Source of the DNA: Polyangium sp. 15x6
GTDB lineage: Bacteria > Myxococcota_A > Polyangia > Polyangiales > Polyangiaceae
Reading direction: 5' to 3'
NCBI RefSeq assembly: GCF_029960785.1
Contig: NZ_JASBQE010000067.1
Location: 1-64,000 of the forward strand
Length of the DNA stretch: 64,000 nt
Position 1 is the first letter of the stretch, and each line of letters begins with the position of its first letter. Both the position numbers and the translations under genes were made by a program. The notes beneath the pieces are model-generated. The model had not been told where the DNA came from. It worked only from the letters and a program-made list of their open reading frames with translations, and did no database searches. Shown in pieces: positions 1 to 7,826 of this stretch.

Positions 1-118
1 AAGAACCGCGCATCGCGCGGTTCTTCCACCCCGAGTCCAGCGCTTGCGCTGGTTCGGGTCGAGGGGCGAACAGCCCCCGCGGGGTCCGGGGCAGAGCCCC
101 GGCGCGGCGGCCCCAGGG
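1..118 (+). repeat. Composite hairpin repeat, arm of type I (copy A, partial)
   Basis: This is one arm of the dispersed hairpin element; its partner arm would lie left of the window. It contains four hairpins in series. The first has stem AAGAACCGCGC with its complement, the second CCAGCGC/GCGCTGG, the third a GGGGC/GCCCC type around GAACA, and the fourth CCGGGGC/GCCCCGG. It ends in a GC-rich boundary sequence also found at the other copies. It lies just beyond the stop codon of the FG-GAP gene at 136, so it would be transcribed as that gene's 3' end. There is no U-tract. Relative to copy B, the first stem carries a T:A to C:G paired change. Confidence 0.8.
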
Positions 119-135
119 CGGCCCCGGAAGGATCG

Positions 136-2514
136 TCAGTGCGAGATGTTGATGAAGACGTTCACGCTCCCGTCCTGCTGCGCTGGGGTGGAGACGACGA
201 GGACATCCGGCCGCTGGTCTCCGTTCACGTCTCCGATTGCGAGGGCCTCGGTGAAGACGCTCTGGTAGATGATGGCCGTATCGAAGGTGCCGTCGCCTTT
301 GCCGCGGAGCACGCCCAGCGTTCCACCTCCGCCGCGCGCGTAAAAAATATCGGGCCGCGTGTCGCTATCGAAATCCGCCGTCGTGAGTGCGGTCTCCAGG
401 GGGAAAGGCGCCGGCATGGTGAGGGGCGCGCCGAACGTCCCGCCTCCCTGGCCGGGAAGCACGCCGATGACGCTCCCGCTGCCTACGGTCGCGTAGACCA
501 TGTCGAGCATGCCGTCGCCCGTGAAATCGGCGGGCGCTACGGTCCATGCGGAGGTATCCACTGGGCTGCTCGTCGGCGCCCCGAACGTGCCGTCGCCGAC
601 GCCGATCAGGACCCGGATATCCTTGCTGTCGTAATTTGCGGTTGCCAGATCGGGGATCCCATCTCCACTCAAATCGACGGCCGCCAGGTCCAGGATGTTC
701 GTCCCCGCGGGATACACGACGGGCGTCGAGAACCCGCCGGCCTTGTCGTTGAGGAGCACCCGCACCTTGTCGAACGTGGTCGCGGCGATATCGACGGCGC
801 CGTCTCCATTCATGTCCGCGAGCGCGATCCTCCGCCCGCCATCGTGGAGCGCCGCGGGGCCGAACGCGCCCGCCCCGTCGCCGAGGATCACGCCTACCTT
901 TCCTGCTGAGCGCGTGCCGAACACGACATCGAGATGCCCGTCGCCGTTCACGTCTCCCGCGACGACCTGCTCCGGATCTGCGCCGCCGGCCTGCATGGCC
1001 ACGGGCGTACCGAACGCTCCGCTCCCTTCTCCCGGGAAAAACGCGAGCGATTTGCCGCTGCGATAAGCGACGACCACGTCGAGTTTGCCGTCCTCGTTCC
1101 AATCTCCGAGCGCCGCGCCTTTGGCGTCCTTGCCCCCGAGGAGCGCGGGTGCGGCATGGAACGTCCCGTCCCCGCGCCCCCGCGCGACGACGAGGTTTGC
1201 CATCGACATGATGAGATCCGCCTTGCCATCTCCGTCGAGATCTCCCGACCGGATCTGCGATCCTCGGTCCCCACTGAAATAGGTCACCCCCGGCGCGAGC
1301 CCCCCGGCCCCGTCGCCCCGGAAGATGGTGAAGAGCGAGTCATCGGAACTCACGACCGCGAGGTCTTGCTTGCCATCGCCGTCCCAGTCGCCGATCACGA
1401 CGCCGCTCGGCACGCGGCCGGCCGTGACGCGCTTGGTCGCGGTGAGCGCGCCTCCCGCGCTGCCCATCAAGAGGGTCATTCCCTTCGTGTCGACAGCGGC
1501 GAGATCCGGGTGGCCGTCGGCATTGAGGTCGCCCACCGCGAGATCACTCGCGCTGCCGACCGGAACGCCGTCCAGCGCGGCGAGCGTGTATTTCGTCAAT
1601 GGCGCGAACGATCCACCGGCCTGCCCGAGGCGCACGGTGACGATCGGCGACGAGAACTCCGTGTCGTAGCCGATGATGTCGAGCTTGCCGTTGCTGTCGA
1701 GGTCCGCGAGCCTGATGTGGCGGGTGTTGGTCGCCCCGCTCAACGCATTCGAGAGGGTGAATGCGCCCGCGCCGTCCCCCGCGAGGATGGCGATGTGCGT
1801 GCTGTTGTGTGCGGCCACGAGGTCGAGGTTGCCGTCTCCCGTCATGTCCGCGAGGACGGGCGAGACGTAATCGGCGCCGGGGCTCGAGATGGGTGCCTGG
1901 AATGTGCCGTTGCCATTGCCGAGCAGGACGCGCACGCTGCTGGCGCTCAGCAGCGTGACGACCAGGTCCTGGTTGCCATCGCCGTTCACGTCGCCTGCGG
2001 CGACGTCGTTCGCTCCATTGACGGTGAACTCGGTCGAGGGGAGGAACCCGCCCTTGCCGTCGGCGAGGAGCACCGCGACTTTGTTGGCGCTGCGCAGCGC
2101 CAACGCGCTGTCGACCAGCCCGTCACCGTTGAAGTCTGCGAGCGCGAAGGGGGTGCCGTAATAACTCGAGTCGGTGTTGTAAAACCTGACGACATCGAAA
2201 TCAATGGTCTCCGCCGCCTGAGGCGCGCCCCCACCCCCGCCTGCCCCGCCCGCGCCGCCTGCCCCGCCCGCGCCGCCTTGACCGCCTGCCCCGCCTTGAC
2301 CGCCTTGGCCCCCGGCGCCGCCTTGACCGCCTGCCCCGCCTTGACCGCCTTGGCCTCCGGCGCCGCCTTGACCGCCTTGACCGCCTTGGCCGCCCTGCCC
2401 GCCGTGGCCGCCAGCGCCGCCGTGGCCGCCTTGACCATCCGATGGTGTATCCCCACACGCGGAGCCGATGAAAACGACGAAGGCAAATGCCAGGAGTCCG
2501 TGATGTGCGCGCAT
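136..2514 (-). CDS. FG-GAP/VCBS repeat lipoprotein
   Basis: A 792-residue exported protein. The ATG at 2514 is chosen over an upstream TTG because GAAAGG lies about 10 nt upstream and the protein then opens with a short signal peptide and a lipobox-like FIGSAC, so it is probably a lipoprotein. Next comes a Gly/Gln/Ala-rich spacer of about 80 residues (GGQGGAGG units). The rest is a long series of FG-GAP/VCBS repeats with calcium-loop motifs such as GDVNGDG, GDLNADG and GDWDGDG, spaced about 45-50 residues apart, consistent with a seven-bladed integrin-like propeller or two. Such proteins are surface-exposed and often bind ligands or carbohydrate, but the ligand cannot be told. No enzymatic domain was seen. 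The gene ends about 15 nt from hairpin-repeat copy A. Confidence 0.9.
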   Translation of the reverse strand: MRAHHGLLAFAFVVFIGSACGDTPSDGQGGHGGAGGHGGQGGQGGQGGQGGAGGQGGQGGAGGQGGAGGQGGQGGAGGQGGAGGAGGAGGAGGGGGAPQAAETIDFDVVRFYNTDSSYYGTPFALADFNGDGLVDSALALRSANKVAVLLADGKGGFLPSTEFTVNGANDVAAGDVNGDGNQDLVVTLLSASSVRVLLGNGNGTFQAPISSPGADYVSPVLADMTGDGNLDLVAAHNSTHIAILAGDGAGAFTLSNALSGATNTRHIRLADLDSNGKLDIIGYDTEFSSPIVTVRLGQAGGSFAPLTKYTLAALDGVPVGSASDLAVGDLNADGHPDLAAVDTKGMTLLMGSAGGALTATKRVTAGRVPSGVVIGDWDGDGKQDLAVVSSDDSLFTIFRGDGAGGLAPGVTYFSGDRGSQIRSGDLDGDGKADLIMSMANLVVARGRGDGTFHAAPALLGGKDAKGAALGDWNEDGKLDVVVAYRSGKSLAFFPGEGSGAFGTPVAMQAGGADPEQVVAGDVNGDGHLDVVFGTRSAGKVGVILGDGAGAFGPAALHDGGRRIALADMNGDGAVDIAATTFDKVRVLLNDKAGGFSTPVVYPAGTNILDLAAVDLSGDGIPDLATANYDSKDIRVLIGVGDGTFGAPTSSPVDTSAWTVAPADFTGDGMLDMVYATVGSGSVIGVLPGQGGGTFGAPLTMPAPFPLETALTTADFDSDTRPDIFYARGGGGTLGVLRGKGDGTFDTAIIYQSVFTEALAIGDVNGDQRPDVLVVSTPAQQDGSVNVFINISH
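2220..2440. repeat. In-gene microrepeat encoding Gly-rich spacer
   Basis: A degenerate 9- and 18-bp tandem repeat (units like CCGCCTTGA and CCGCCTGCC on the plus strand) encodes the GGQGGAGG-type spacer between the lipobox and the propeller. Because the unit is a multiple of three, copy-number change would alter linker length without a frameshift. Confidence 0.75.
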
Positions 2515-2670
2515 TTGATAGCACCTTTCAAACATGAGCAAACAAGACTGGACGGCCCGCCGCTCCGAGACCCGTGGAAGGTTCGAACGCGCCGCGCCGA
2601 CGAGGACGTATCGTACAGGAGCCGTGCGGGAAAAGCATTCCCCATGGCGACACGCTCGAGCAGGCGGCGA

Positions 2671-3252
2671 TCACCCACCGCCGTCGCCGTCCGCCACTCG
2701 TCGCGCCAAACACCTCGCCTCGTGCCGCCCTTGCTCGGTCCACCCTTCCTCGTAACGGACCATCGAGAGCCCCGCGCAGAGAGAAGGCAGCTCGCCGTCC
2801 TCGAGCAAGAACGCAGCCCCCGGTCTGGCGTGGCGCAAGAGGTTCGACCGCGTCGGATGCTCCACCACGAGGAGCCCATTCGGCGCGAGCAGGCGCGGAT
2901 ATCGCCGAAAGAGCGGGCGTTCGAGGTAGTGGCTTTGCAAGATCACGTCCCACGGGCCCTCGGGCAAAGGCTCCTCTTCGAGATCGCGCCGGAGCGTCTC
3001 GATCGTGACGCCCGCCTCCCGCCCGCGCTCCTCCGCAACGGAAAGTCCCACGGGCGAGATGTCCACGAGCGTCACCCGAAGTCCCCGCTTGGCCAGCCAA
3101 ACCGCATTTCGCCCCGCCCCACCCCCGACGTCGAGCGCGCGCCCTTCCCGGGGCAAATGCCCGTCGAGCGACATGAGCCAGGCCGAGGGCTCCTCCGGCG
3201 CCCCCTCGGCCGCGTACCGCGCATCCCATTTCTGCCGATCTGCGTCTGCCAC
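2671..3252 (-). CDS. Class I SAM-dependent methyltransferase
   Basis: A 193-residue soluble protein starting at GTG 3252, with GGAGGA about 10 nt upstream. It shows the class I methyltransferase fold signature: motif I ALDVGGGAGRNA (residues about 39-50), an acidic residue closing strand 2 (VTLVDIS), and a motif II/post region WDVILQSHYLERP with LLAPNGLLVVEHPT. It resembles the small TehB/UbiE-like methyltransferases annotated generically in many bacteria. The substrate is unknown. It lies alone between the FG-GAP gene and hairpin-repeat copy B. Confidence 0.88.
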   Translation of the reverse strand: MADADRQKWDARYAAEGAPEEPSAWLMSLDGHLPREGRALDVGGGAGRNAVWLAKRGLRVTLVDISPVGLSVAEERGREAGVTIETLRRDLEEEPLPEGPWDVILQSHYLERPLFRRYPRLLAPNGLLVVEHPTRSNLLRHARPGAAFLLEDGELPSLCAGLSMVRYEEGWTEQGRHEARCLARRVADGDGGG

Positions 3253-3317
3253 GTGCAGGTTCCTCCGCAGCGCATTCGATCAGATTCGCATCGTCCCGTC
3301 AATCCGGAGCAGTTCCT

Positions 3318-3641
3318 TCTCGGGGCCGCCGCGCCGGGGCTCTGCCCCGGACCCCGCGGGGGCTGTCCGCCCCTCGACCCGGACCAGGCACGGCCTGGAC
3401 CGAGGGTGGAAGAACTGCGCTTCGCGCAGTTCTTCCAACGGGCCCGTTGGAAGGGACGATGTTGCCAGTCGAAATGGCAGCGACGCTGTTTCGGTTGGCA
3501 GGGTTCATTCCTCGGCCTGTTCGATGAACTGCGCATCGCGCAGTTCATCGACCCTGGGTCCAGCGCTTGCGCTGGTCCGGGTCCAGGGGCGGATAGCCCC
3601 GGTGGGGCCTGGGGCAACGCCCCAGCGAGACGCCCCAGATG
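3318..3641. repeat. Composite hairpin repeat, complete copy B
   Basis: Two arms face each other. The left arm (3322-3455, type I, reverse orientation) has stems GGAAGAACTGCGC, CCAGGC/GCCTGG around ACG, GGGGC/GCCCC and CCGGGGC/GCCCCGG. The right arm (about 3522-3641, type II, forward) has stems CGATGAACTGCGC, CCAGCGC/GCGCTGG, GGGGC/GCCCC and TGGGGC/GCCCCA. The centre holds the perfect palindrome CCAACGGGCCCGTTGG and a spacer of about 60 bp. The outer ends form an imperfect inverted repeat rich in GCCCC and CCAG. It lies between divergent genes, about 100 bp before the start of the gene at 3743, and fills most of the 490-bp gap. Confidence 0.85.
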
Positions 3642-3742
3642 AGAAGCGGGTGTCGGATGAGGTTCATCCGGGACGGCTCCCGTGGTAGCATGGTGAAACA
3701 TTCTTCGCCTTGGCTGCGGTGGCCGCGCCGGAAAGGATCTCC

Positions 3743-5470
3743 ATGCTCGGATCGAGCTCTCCCAGGTTTCCCGTCGTCATCTCCTCTTTGATCGGCGCCT
3801 CGGTCCTCTGCGCGAGTGGGGCGGCGTTCGCGGTCGTCACGCAGCCGAACGGCACCGTCATCCCCGTGGGAGGGGGCGCAGCGCTCAGCGGCTACCTCAA
3901 CGGATCGGCCAACAACGACAACATCAACGAGGGGATCGACGTCGTGCAGAGCGCCGCCGTGGAGCCCCAGGTTTTCTCGCCGCTCTGCGACTTCAGCGGC
4001 AAGTACATCGCCAAGGGCGGCGGCGCCAATTTCGCCGTCGGCTGGTACAACGTCGACGACAACATCCCGAGCAACAATCCGCCGAAGTACGTCCCCGTGG
4101 ACCTCGGCGCGAACCTCAACATGGCCGCGCCGGAGAGCGCCATCCAGATCCTGTTCCCGTTCTCGGGCGCCCTGCCGCCTCCCGACCAGGTCAACCTGAC
4201 CGCCGTCTCGATCCGGGAGCACCCGGCCTACAAGGGGGGCTACATCGGCTTCGTGCTCGTCCCCAACCCGAACGGCACCGGCACCGGGAACGCGACGCAG
4301 TATCACTACACCGAGCACCGGTTCAACGTCACGTGCACGCAGTGCTCGACCCCGGGACCCTGGTACTCGGATCTCATCTACAAATCGAACATGCTCGCCA
4401 ACACGATCTACCTTGGCTTCGAGGATCTCGACTTCAAGGACGCGGCGGGCGCCGAGGGCGTCAACGGCAACGACCTCGACTACGAGGACTTCCTCTTTCG
4501 CTTCACCGGTGTCGCCTGTCCCGGCGCCGGGCAGCCCTGCGACGTCCCCGACGCGCAAGGCGCGTGCGCCAAGGGCATCTCCGACTGCGATGCGCAGGGA
4601 ACGCTCATCTGCAAGCCCGTCCTTCAGCCCGGCATCCAGGGCGAGGCGTGTGACGCCATCGACAACGACTGCGATGGCCTGATCGACGATGACGCGACGT
4701 GCCCGCCGGATACGGTGTGCAGCAATGGCACCTGCGTCGCGTCCTGCGAGTCGGGCGAGTTTCCCTGCCTCCCTTCGTTCGTGTGCAAAGGGAGCGTGTG
4801 CATCGAGGAGGCCTGCGCGAACGTGGTGTGCCCGGCGGGCGAGGTGTGCCACAGCGGCGAGTGCCGCGCTCCCTGCGCCGGCGTGGTCTGTCCCGCGGGC
4901 CAGGTCTGCAGCGGTGATCACTGCGTGGACCCGTGCGCGGGCGTCACGTGCGGAGACGGCCAGGTGTGCGTGAGCGGCGTCTGCATCGCCGGGTGCGCCT
5001 GCCGGATATGCCCCTCGGGCGAGAGCTGCCACGTGGACAGCGGCCAATGCGTCGAGACCGCGTGCCTCGGGGTGTCGTGCGAGGCCGGCACCCATTGCAA
5101 GGCGGGGAACTGCGTCGACCTCTGCGATGGCGTCACGTGCCCGCCGGGCGAGGCCTGCGAGGGCGGTCAATGCGCCGTGGCCGCGCCCTCCGCGACGAAC
5201 TCGTCGTCCACGGGCACGTTCGTCGGGTCCGGCGGCGCAGGCGACGGCGGCGCAGGCGGCATGGGCGGCGCCATGACGGGCGGCGGCACGTCGTCCGCAG
5301 GCGGCGCGCCCCCCGGGAGCAGCGAGTCCGGGAGCTGCGGCTGCCGCGTCGAGTCCACATCCTCCACCGCCGGCGGCACAGGGCTCACCGCGCTGCTCGC
5401 GGCACTTCTGCTCGCTCGCCGCCGCCCGAGCGGTCGCGTACGCAGGCCGCGCGCGAAAGAGAGCCGCTGA
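3743..5470 (+). CDS. Exported DUF4114-like, Cys-rich, MYXO-CTERM protein
   Basis: A 575-residue secreted protein. The ATG at 3743 follows GAAAGGATCT and gives a signal peptide ending near ASGAAFAV. The N-terminal half has a DUF4114-like stretch (GFEDLDFKD, then NDLDYEDFLFRF). A MopE-like metal-binding motif follows (AIDNDCDGLIDDD). Then come about seven Cys-rich repeats of the pattern C-x2-V-x-C-x2-G-x2-C-x3-C, a Gly/Ser/Ala linker, and a C-terminal tail with Cys-Gly-Cys, a hydrophobic segment (GLTALLAALLLA) and an Arg cluster. That tail matches the MYXO-CTERM sorting-signal design, so the protein is probably exported and anchored on or processed at the cell surface. Its biological role is unknown. 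It is followed at once by hairpin-repeat copy C. Confidence 0.9.
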   Translation: MLGSSSPRFPVVISSLIGASVLCASGAAFAVVTQPNGTVIPVGGGAALSGYLNGSANNDNINEGIDVVQSAAVEPQVFSPLCDFSGKYIAKGGGANFAVGWYNVDDNIPSNNPPKYVPVDLGANLNMAAPESAIQILFPFSGALPPPDQVNLTAVSIREHPAYKGGYIGFVLVPNPNGTGTGNATQYHYTEHRFNVTCTQCSTPGPWYSDLIYKSNMLANTIYLGFEDLDFKDAAGAEGVNGNDLDYEDFLFRFTGVACPGAGQPCDVPDAQGACAKGISDCDAQGTLICKPVLQPGIQGEACDAIDNDCDGLIDDDATCPPDTVCSNGTCVASCESGEFPCLPSFVCKGSVCIEEACANVVCPAGEVCHSGECRAPCAGVVCPAGQVCSGDHCVDPCAGVTCGDGQVCVSGVCIAGCACRICPSGESCHVDSGQCVETACLGVSCEAGTHCKAGNCVDLCDGVTCPPGEACEGGQCAVAAPSATNSSSTGTFVGSGGAGDGGAGGMGGAMTGGGTSSAGGAPPGSSESGSCGCRVESTSSTAGGTGLTALLAALLLARRRPSGRVRRPRAKESR

Positions 5471-5483
5471 GCTCCTCCCCACT

Positions 5484-5612
5484 GGAGGCCGCCGCGCCGG
5501 GGCGCTGCCCCGGACCCCGCGGGGGCTGTCCGCCCCTCGACCCGGACCAGGGCAAGCCCTGGACTCGGGATGGAAGAACTGCGCTCCGCGCAGTTCTTCC
5601 AACGGGCCCGTT
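5484..5612 (-). repeat. Composite hairpin repeat copy C, type I arm (reverse)
   Basis: Same four-hairpin arm as the left arm of copy B. The first stem is GGAAGAACTGCGC. The second stem is CCAGGGC/GCCCTGG around AA, a compensatory variant of the CCAGCGC/GCGCTGG seen elsewhere. The fourth stem is CCGGGGC/GCCCCGG. It ends with the palindrome CCAACGGGCCCGTTGG. It begins about 14 nt after the stop of the MYXO-CTERM gene and is separated from its partner arm by the 43-bp minisatellite. Confidence 0.82.
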
Positions 5613-5636
5613 GGAGGGTGAACAGGCGCGGTGGGG

Positions 5637-6065
5637 CGCTCGTGCTCGCGCGCGATGCGCGTGAGCACGCCCGGGGAGGCGCACGTGCTCATGCCCGGAG
5701 AGGGTGAGGACGCCCGGGGGCGCGCACGTGCTCATGCCTGGAGAGGCTGAGGACGCCCGGGGAGGTGCACGTGCTCGTGCCTGGAGAGGCTGAGGACGCC
5801 CGGGGAGGTGCACGTGCTCGTGCCTGGAGAGGCTGAGGACGTCCGGGGAGGCGCACGTGCTCGTGCCCGGAGAGGATGAGGACGTCCGGGGAGGCGCACG
5901 TGCTCGTGCCCGGAGAGGATGAGGACGTCCGGGGAGGTGCACGTGCTCGTGCCTGGAGAGGGTGAGGACGCCCGGGGGCGCGCGCGTCCTCGTGCGCGAT
6001 GAGCGAGAGCACGCCCAGGGGGGCGCACGTCCTCGTGGACGGAGCAGGATGAGGATGCGCGAGGG
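5637..6065. repeat. 43-bp minisatellite, about 10 copies
   Basis: Tandem units start with the palindrome GCACGTGC at 5681, 5724, 5767, 5810, 5853, 5896 and 5939, an exact period of 43 bp, with more divergent units at both ends. Each unit also carries GGAGAGG and GAGGACG(C/T)CCGGGG. The period is not a multiple of three, so the minus strand stays open in all three frames with the same cyclic peptide. No ribosome-binding site or plausible protein was seen, so it is treated as non-coding. It sits in the centre of hairpin-repeat copy C, where other copies have only a spacer of about 60-80 bp. Confidence 0.88.
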
Positions 6066-6104
6066 GAATGGCTACGACGACACGACGCGGTTGCACAGGT
6101 CCGC

Positions 6105-6277
6105 GTGGCTGTCTTGATTGGCAGCGTTGCTCGCCGGTCTTGCCTTGGCCTGTTCGATGAACTGCGCATCGCGCAGTTCATCGACCCCGGGTCCAGCGCT
6201 TGCGCTGGTCCGGGTCCAGGGGCGGATAGCCCCTGGTGGGGCCTGGGGCAACGCCCCAGCGAAGCGCCCCAGATGAG
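6105..6277 (+). repeat. Composite hairpin repeat copy C, type II arm (forward)
   Basis: Matches the right half of copy B, including the spacer-end motif (GGCCTGTTCGATGAACTG) and four hairpins: CGATGAACTGCGC stem, CCAGCGC/GCGCTGG, AGGGGC/GCCCCT and TGGGGC/GCCCCA. It ends about 25 nt from the stop codon of the minus-strand gene at 6303. Copy C therefore lies between the 3' ends of two converging genes. Confidence 0.82.
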
Positions 6278-6302
6278 ACCAACCTCGAGCCGACCGCAGG
6301 GA

Positions 6303-7718
6303 CTATGGAAGGGCGCAGGCGGGCACCTGGATCAGGTAGCTCGCGACGTCGTTCTCCATCGTGCTCTCCCAGGTCGAGGCGAATAGCACCTTCGTGAGGT
6401 CTCGGTTGGCGACTGCCTGCGCCGAGGTGAAGTAGCCGGCGTTGCCGTAGTGGGTATGGGCGAGATTGTAGACTTTCGGGTTCGCTTGGAGCTCGACGGC
6501 GATCACCTTATTGTAGAACCACTGCGCGGACGGGTCGCACGCTTTCGCGCCGTAGTCCTCGGAGCAGGCGTAGAACCCGATGACGGCGTAACCGGGCTTG
6601 TTCTTGGCGGTTCCGCTGATGTGCATGGCGGCGCCCGCGTTGTTCTCGCCGTAGAGGGGAACGAGCGGCGTCGCTGCTCCGCCTGCGAGCTCGACCATGA
6701 CCACGTTGCCCGCATTCTCCCCGTCGTAGGCGGTGTAGACGAGCACCTCGTCGCCGCCCTTCGTCACCGCGAGATCGCTGTGCTCGCTGCGGTCGTGGAG
6801 CTGCGTGTAGCTCGAAAAATCGGTCTTGTAGGCGCGTGTCCCCATCGGGAGCCCCCAGGAGGGCACGCAGTAGTTCCCCTTCGGGCTCGTCGAGATGTGG
6901 TCGGGCGCCTCCGTCACCGGCATGTGCCCGAGGATCTTGTCGGCGTCGAAGTCATAAGCGAACAGCCCATCGGGCACGAAATTGCTGGCCGCCGTGTGGC
7001 CGGCTTCGAGGCACCAGATCTTGCCGTCGTCGGAGGGACGACCCTCCTGCTTCGTCCACATTCCGGTCGCGCCTGGGAAGAGCGCCTTCACGCGTGTCCC
7101 GAGATCTCTCGTCGTGGACTTCTCGTCGCTCGTGATGTCGTACGTCGAGATCGTGAGACCCTGGCCGTACGATTCGAGGAAGTAGAGCTTGTTCGGATCC
7201 GTCGGGTGCCAGTTTGGCTCCTGGGGCTCGCCCAGAGCGAGCGTCTTCAGGAAAGCCAGGGTGCCGTCCGGCTTCACCTCGTAAAGGCGTATCCACCCGT
7301 TCGAGCTGATCATGAGCGCGCGGGTCGAGTCGGCATTGAAGGCGGGCCGGCGTGAGTATTCGTGGCGGACCCAGCTCGGGATGTCGTGGTCGGTGACCTG
7401 CGAGGCGTCGGTCACGCGGGCGAGCTTCAGGTGGTAGTGCTCATCCTCGAAGGGGACGTTCAGCGCGGGGCGCATGTTCCCCTCGGTTGGCACCGATGTG
7501 TCGAGCCCCTCGACGAGCGTCACGTTGCAGGCGCCGCCGCCTGAGCCCGCGCTGCCGCCCGAGCCCGCGCTGCCGCCTGAGCCCGGGTCCCCGCCGCCCG
7601 AGCCTGCGCTGCCGCCCGAGCCCGCGCTCGAGCTCGAGGCTCCGCTCGGATCTCCTCCGCTCGAACCGCACCCCATTGCGACAAGGCCAGCGATCAGAAC
7701 CAATGCCAAGGTCTTCAT
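6303..7718 (-). CDS. Propeller-like lipoprotein of unknown function
   Basis: A 471-residue protein with a lipoprotein signal (MKTLALVLIAGLVAMGC) followed by a Gly/Ser/Ala repeat linker (GSGGSAGSGG units, about residues 18-62). The rest is β-rich and has propeller-like recurring segments such as SRRPAFNADSTRALMIS, PNWHPTDPNKLYFL and ISTSPKGNYCVPSWG, resembling TolB/oligogalacturonate-lyase-type WD-like blades. No catalytic set could be assigned. It is probably an outer-membrane or periplasmic lipoprotein. It lies about 108 bp downstream of the HMG-CoA synthase gene on the same strand and converges with the MYXO-CTERM gene across repeat copy C. Confidence 0.85.
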   Translation of the reverse strand: MKTLALVLIAGLVAMGCGSSGGDPSGASSSSAGSGGSAGSGGGDPGSGGSAGSGGSAGSGGGACNVTLVEGLDTSVPTEGNMRPALNVPFEDEHYHLKLARVTDASQVTDHDIPSWVRHEYSRRPAFNADSTRALMISSNGWIRLYEVKPDGTLAFLKTLALGEPQEPNWHPTDPNKLYFLESYGQGLTISTYDITSDEKSTTRDLGTRVKALFPGATGMWTKQEGRPSDDGKIWCLEAGHTAASNFVPDGLFAYDFDADKILGHMPVTEAPDHISTSPKGNYCVPSWGLPMGTRAYKTDFSSYTQLHDRSEHSDLAVTKGGDEVLVYTAYDGENAGNVVMVELAGGAATPLVPLYGENNAGAAMHISGTAKNKPGYAVIGFYACSEDYGAKACDPSAQWFYNKVIAVELQANPKVYNLAHTHYGNAGYFTSAQAVANRDLTKVLFASTWESTMENDVASYLIQVPACALP

Positions 7719-7826
7719 GCCGACGATGGTACACGGAGTCGTCGCAGCGCCCTTTGGAAATCGGTCGACATCCTTCGATATCGCGGGCCACCCAGAGCAA
7801 ATAAATCCGGCTCGTTCGGATCCGGG

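Noticed and set aside
5637-6065. CRISPR array
   Set aside because: Units are contiguous 43-bp repeats without unique spacers, and no cas gene is near.
5689-6181. Protein-coding repeats on the minus strand in the minisatellite
   Set aside because: The 43-bp period makes all three frames open with the same peptide; no start signal and no domain.
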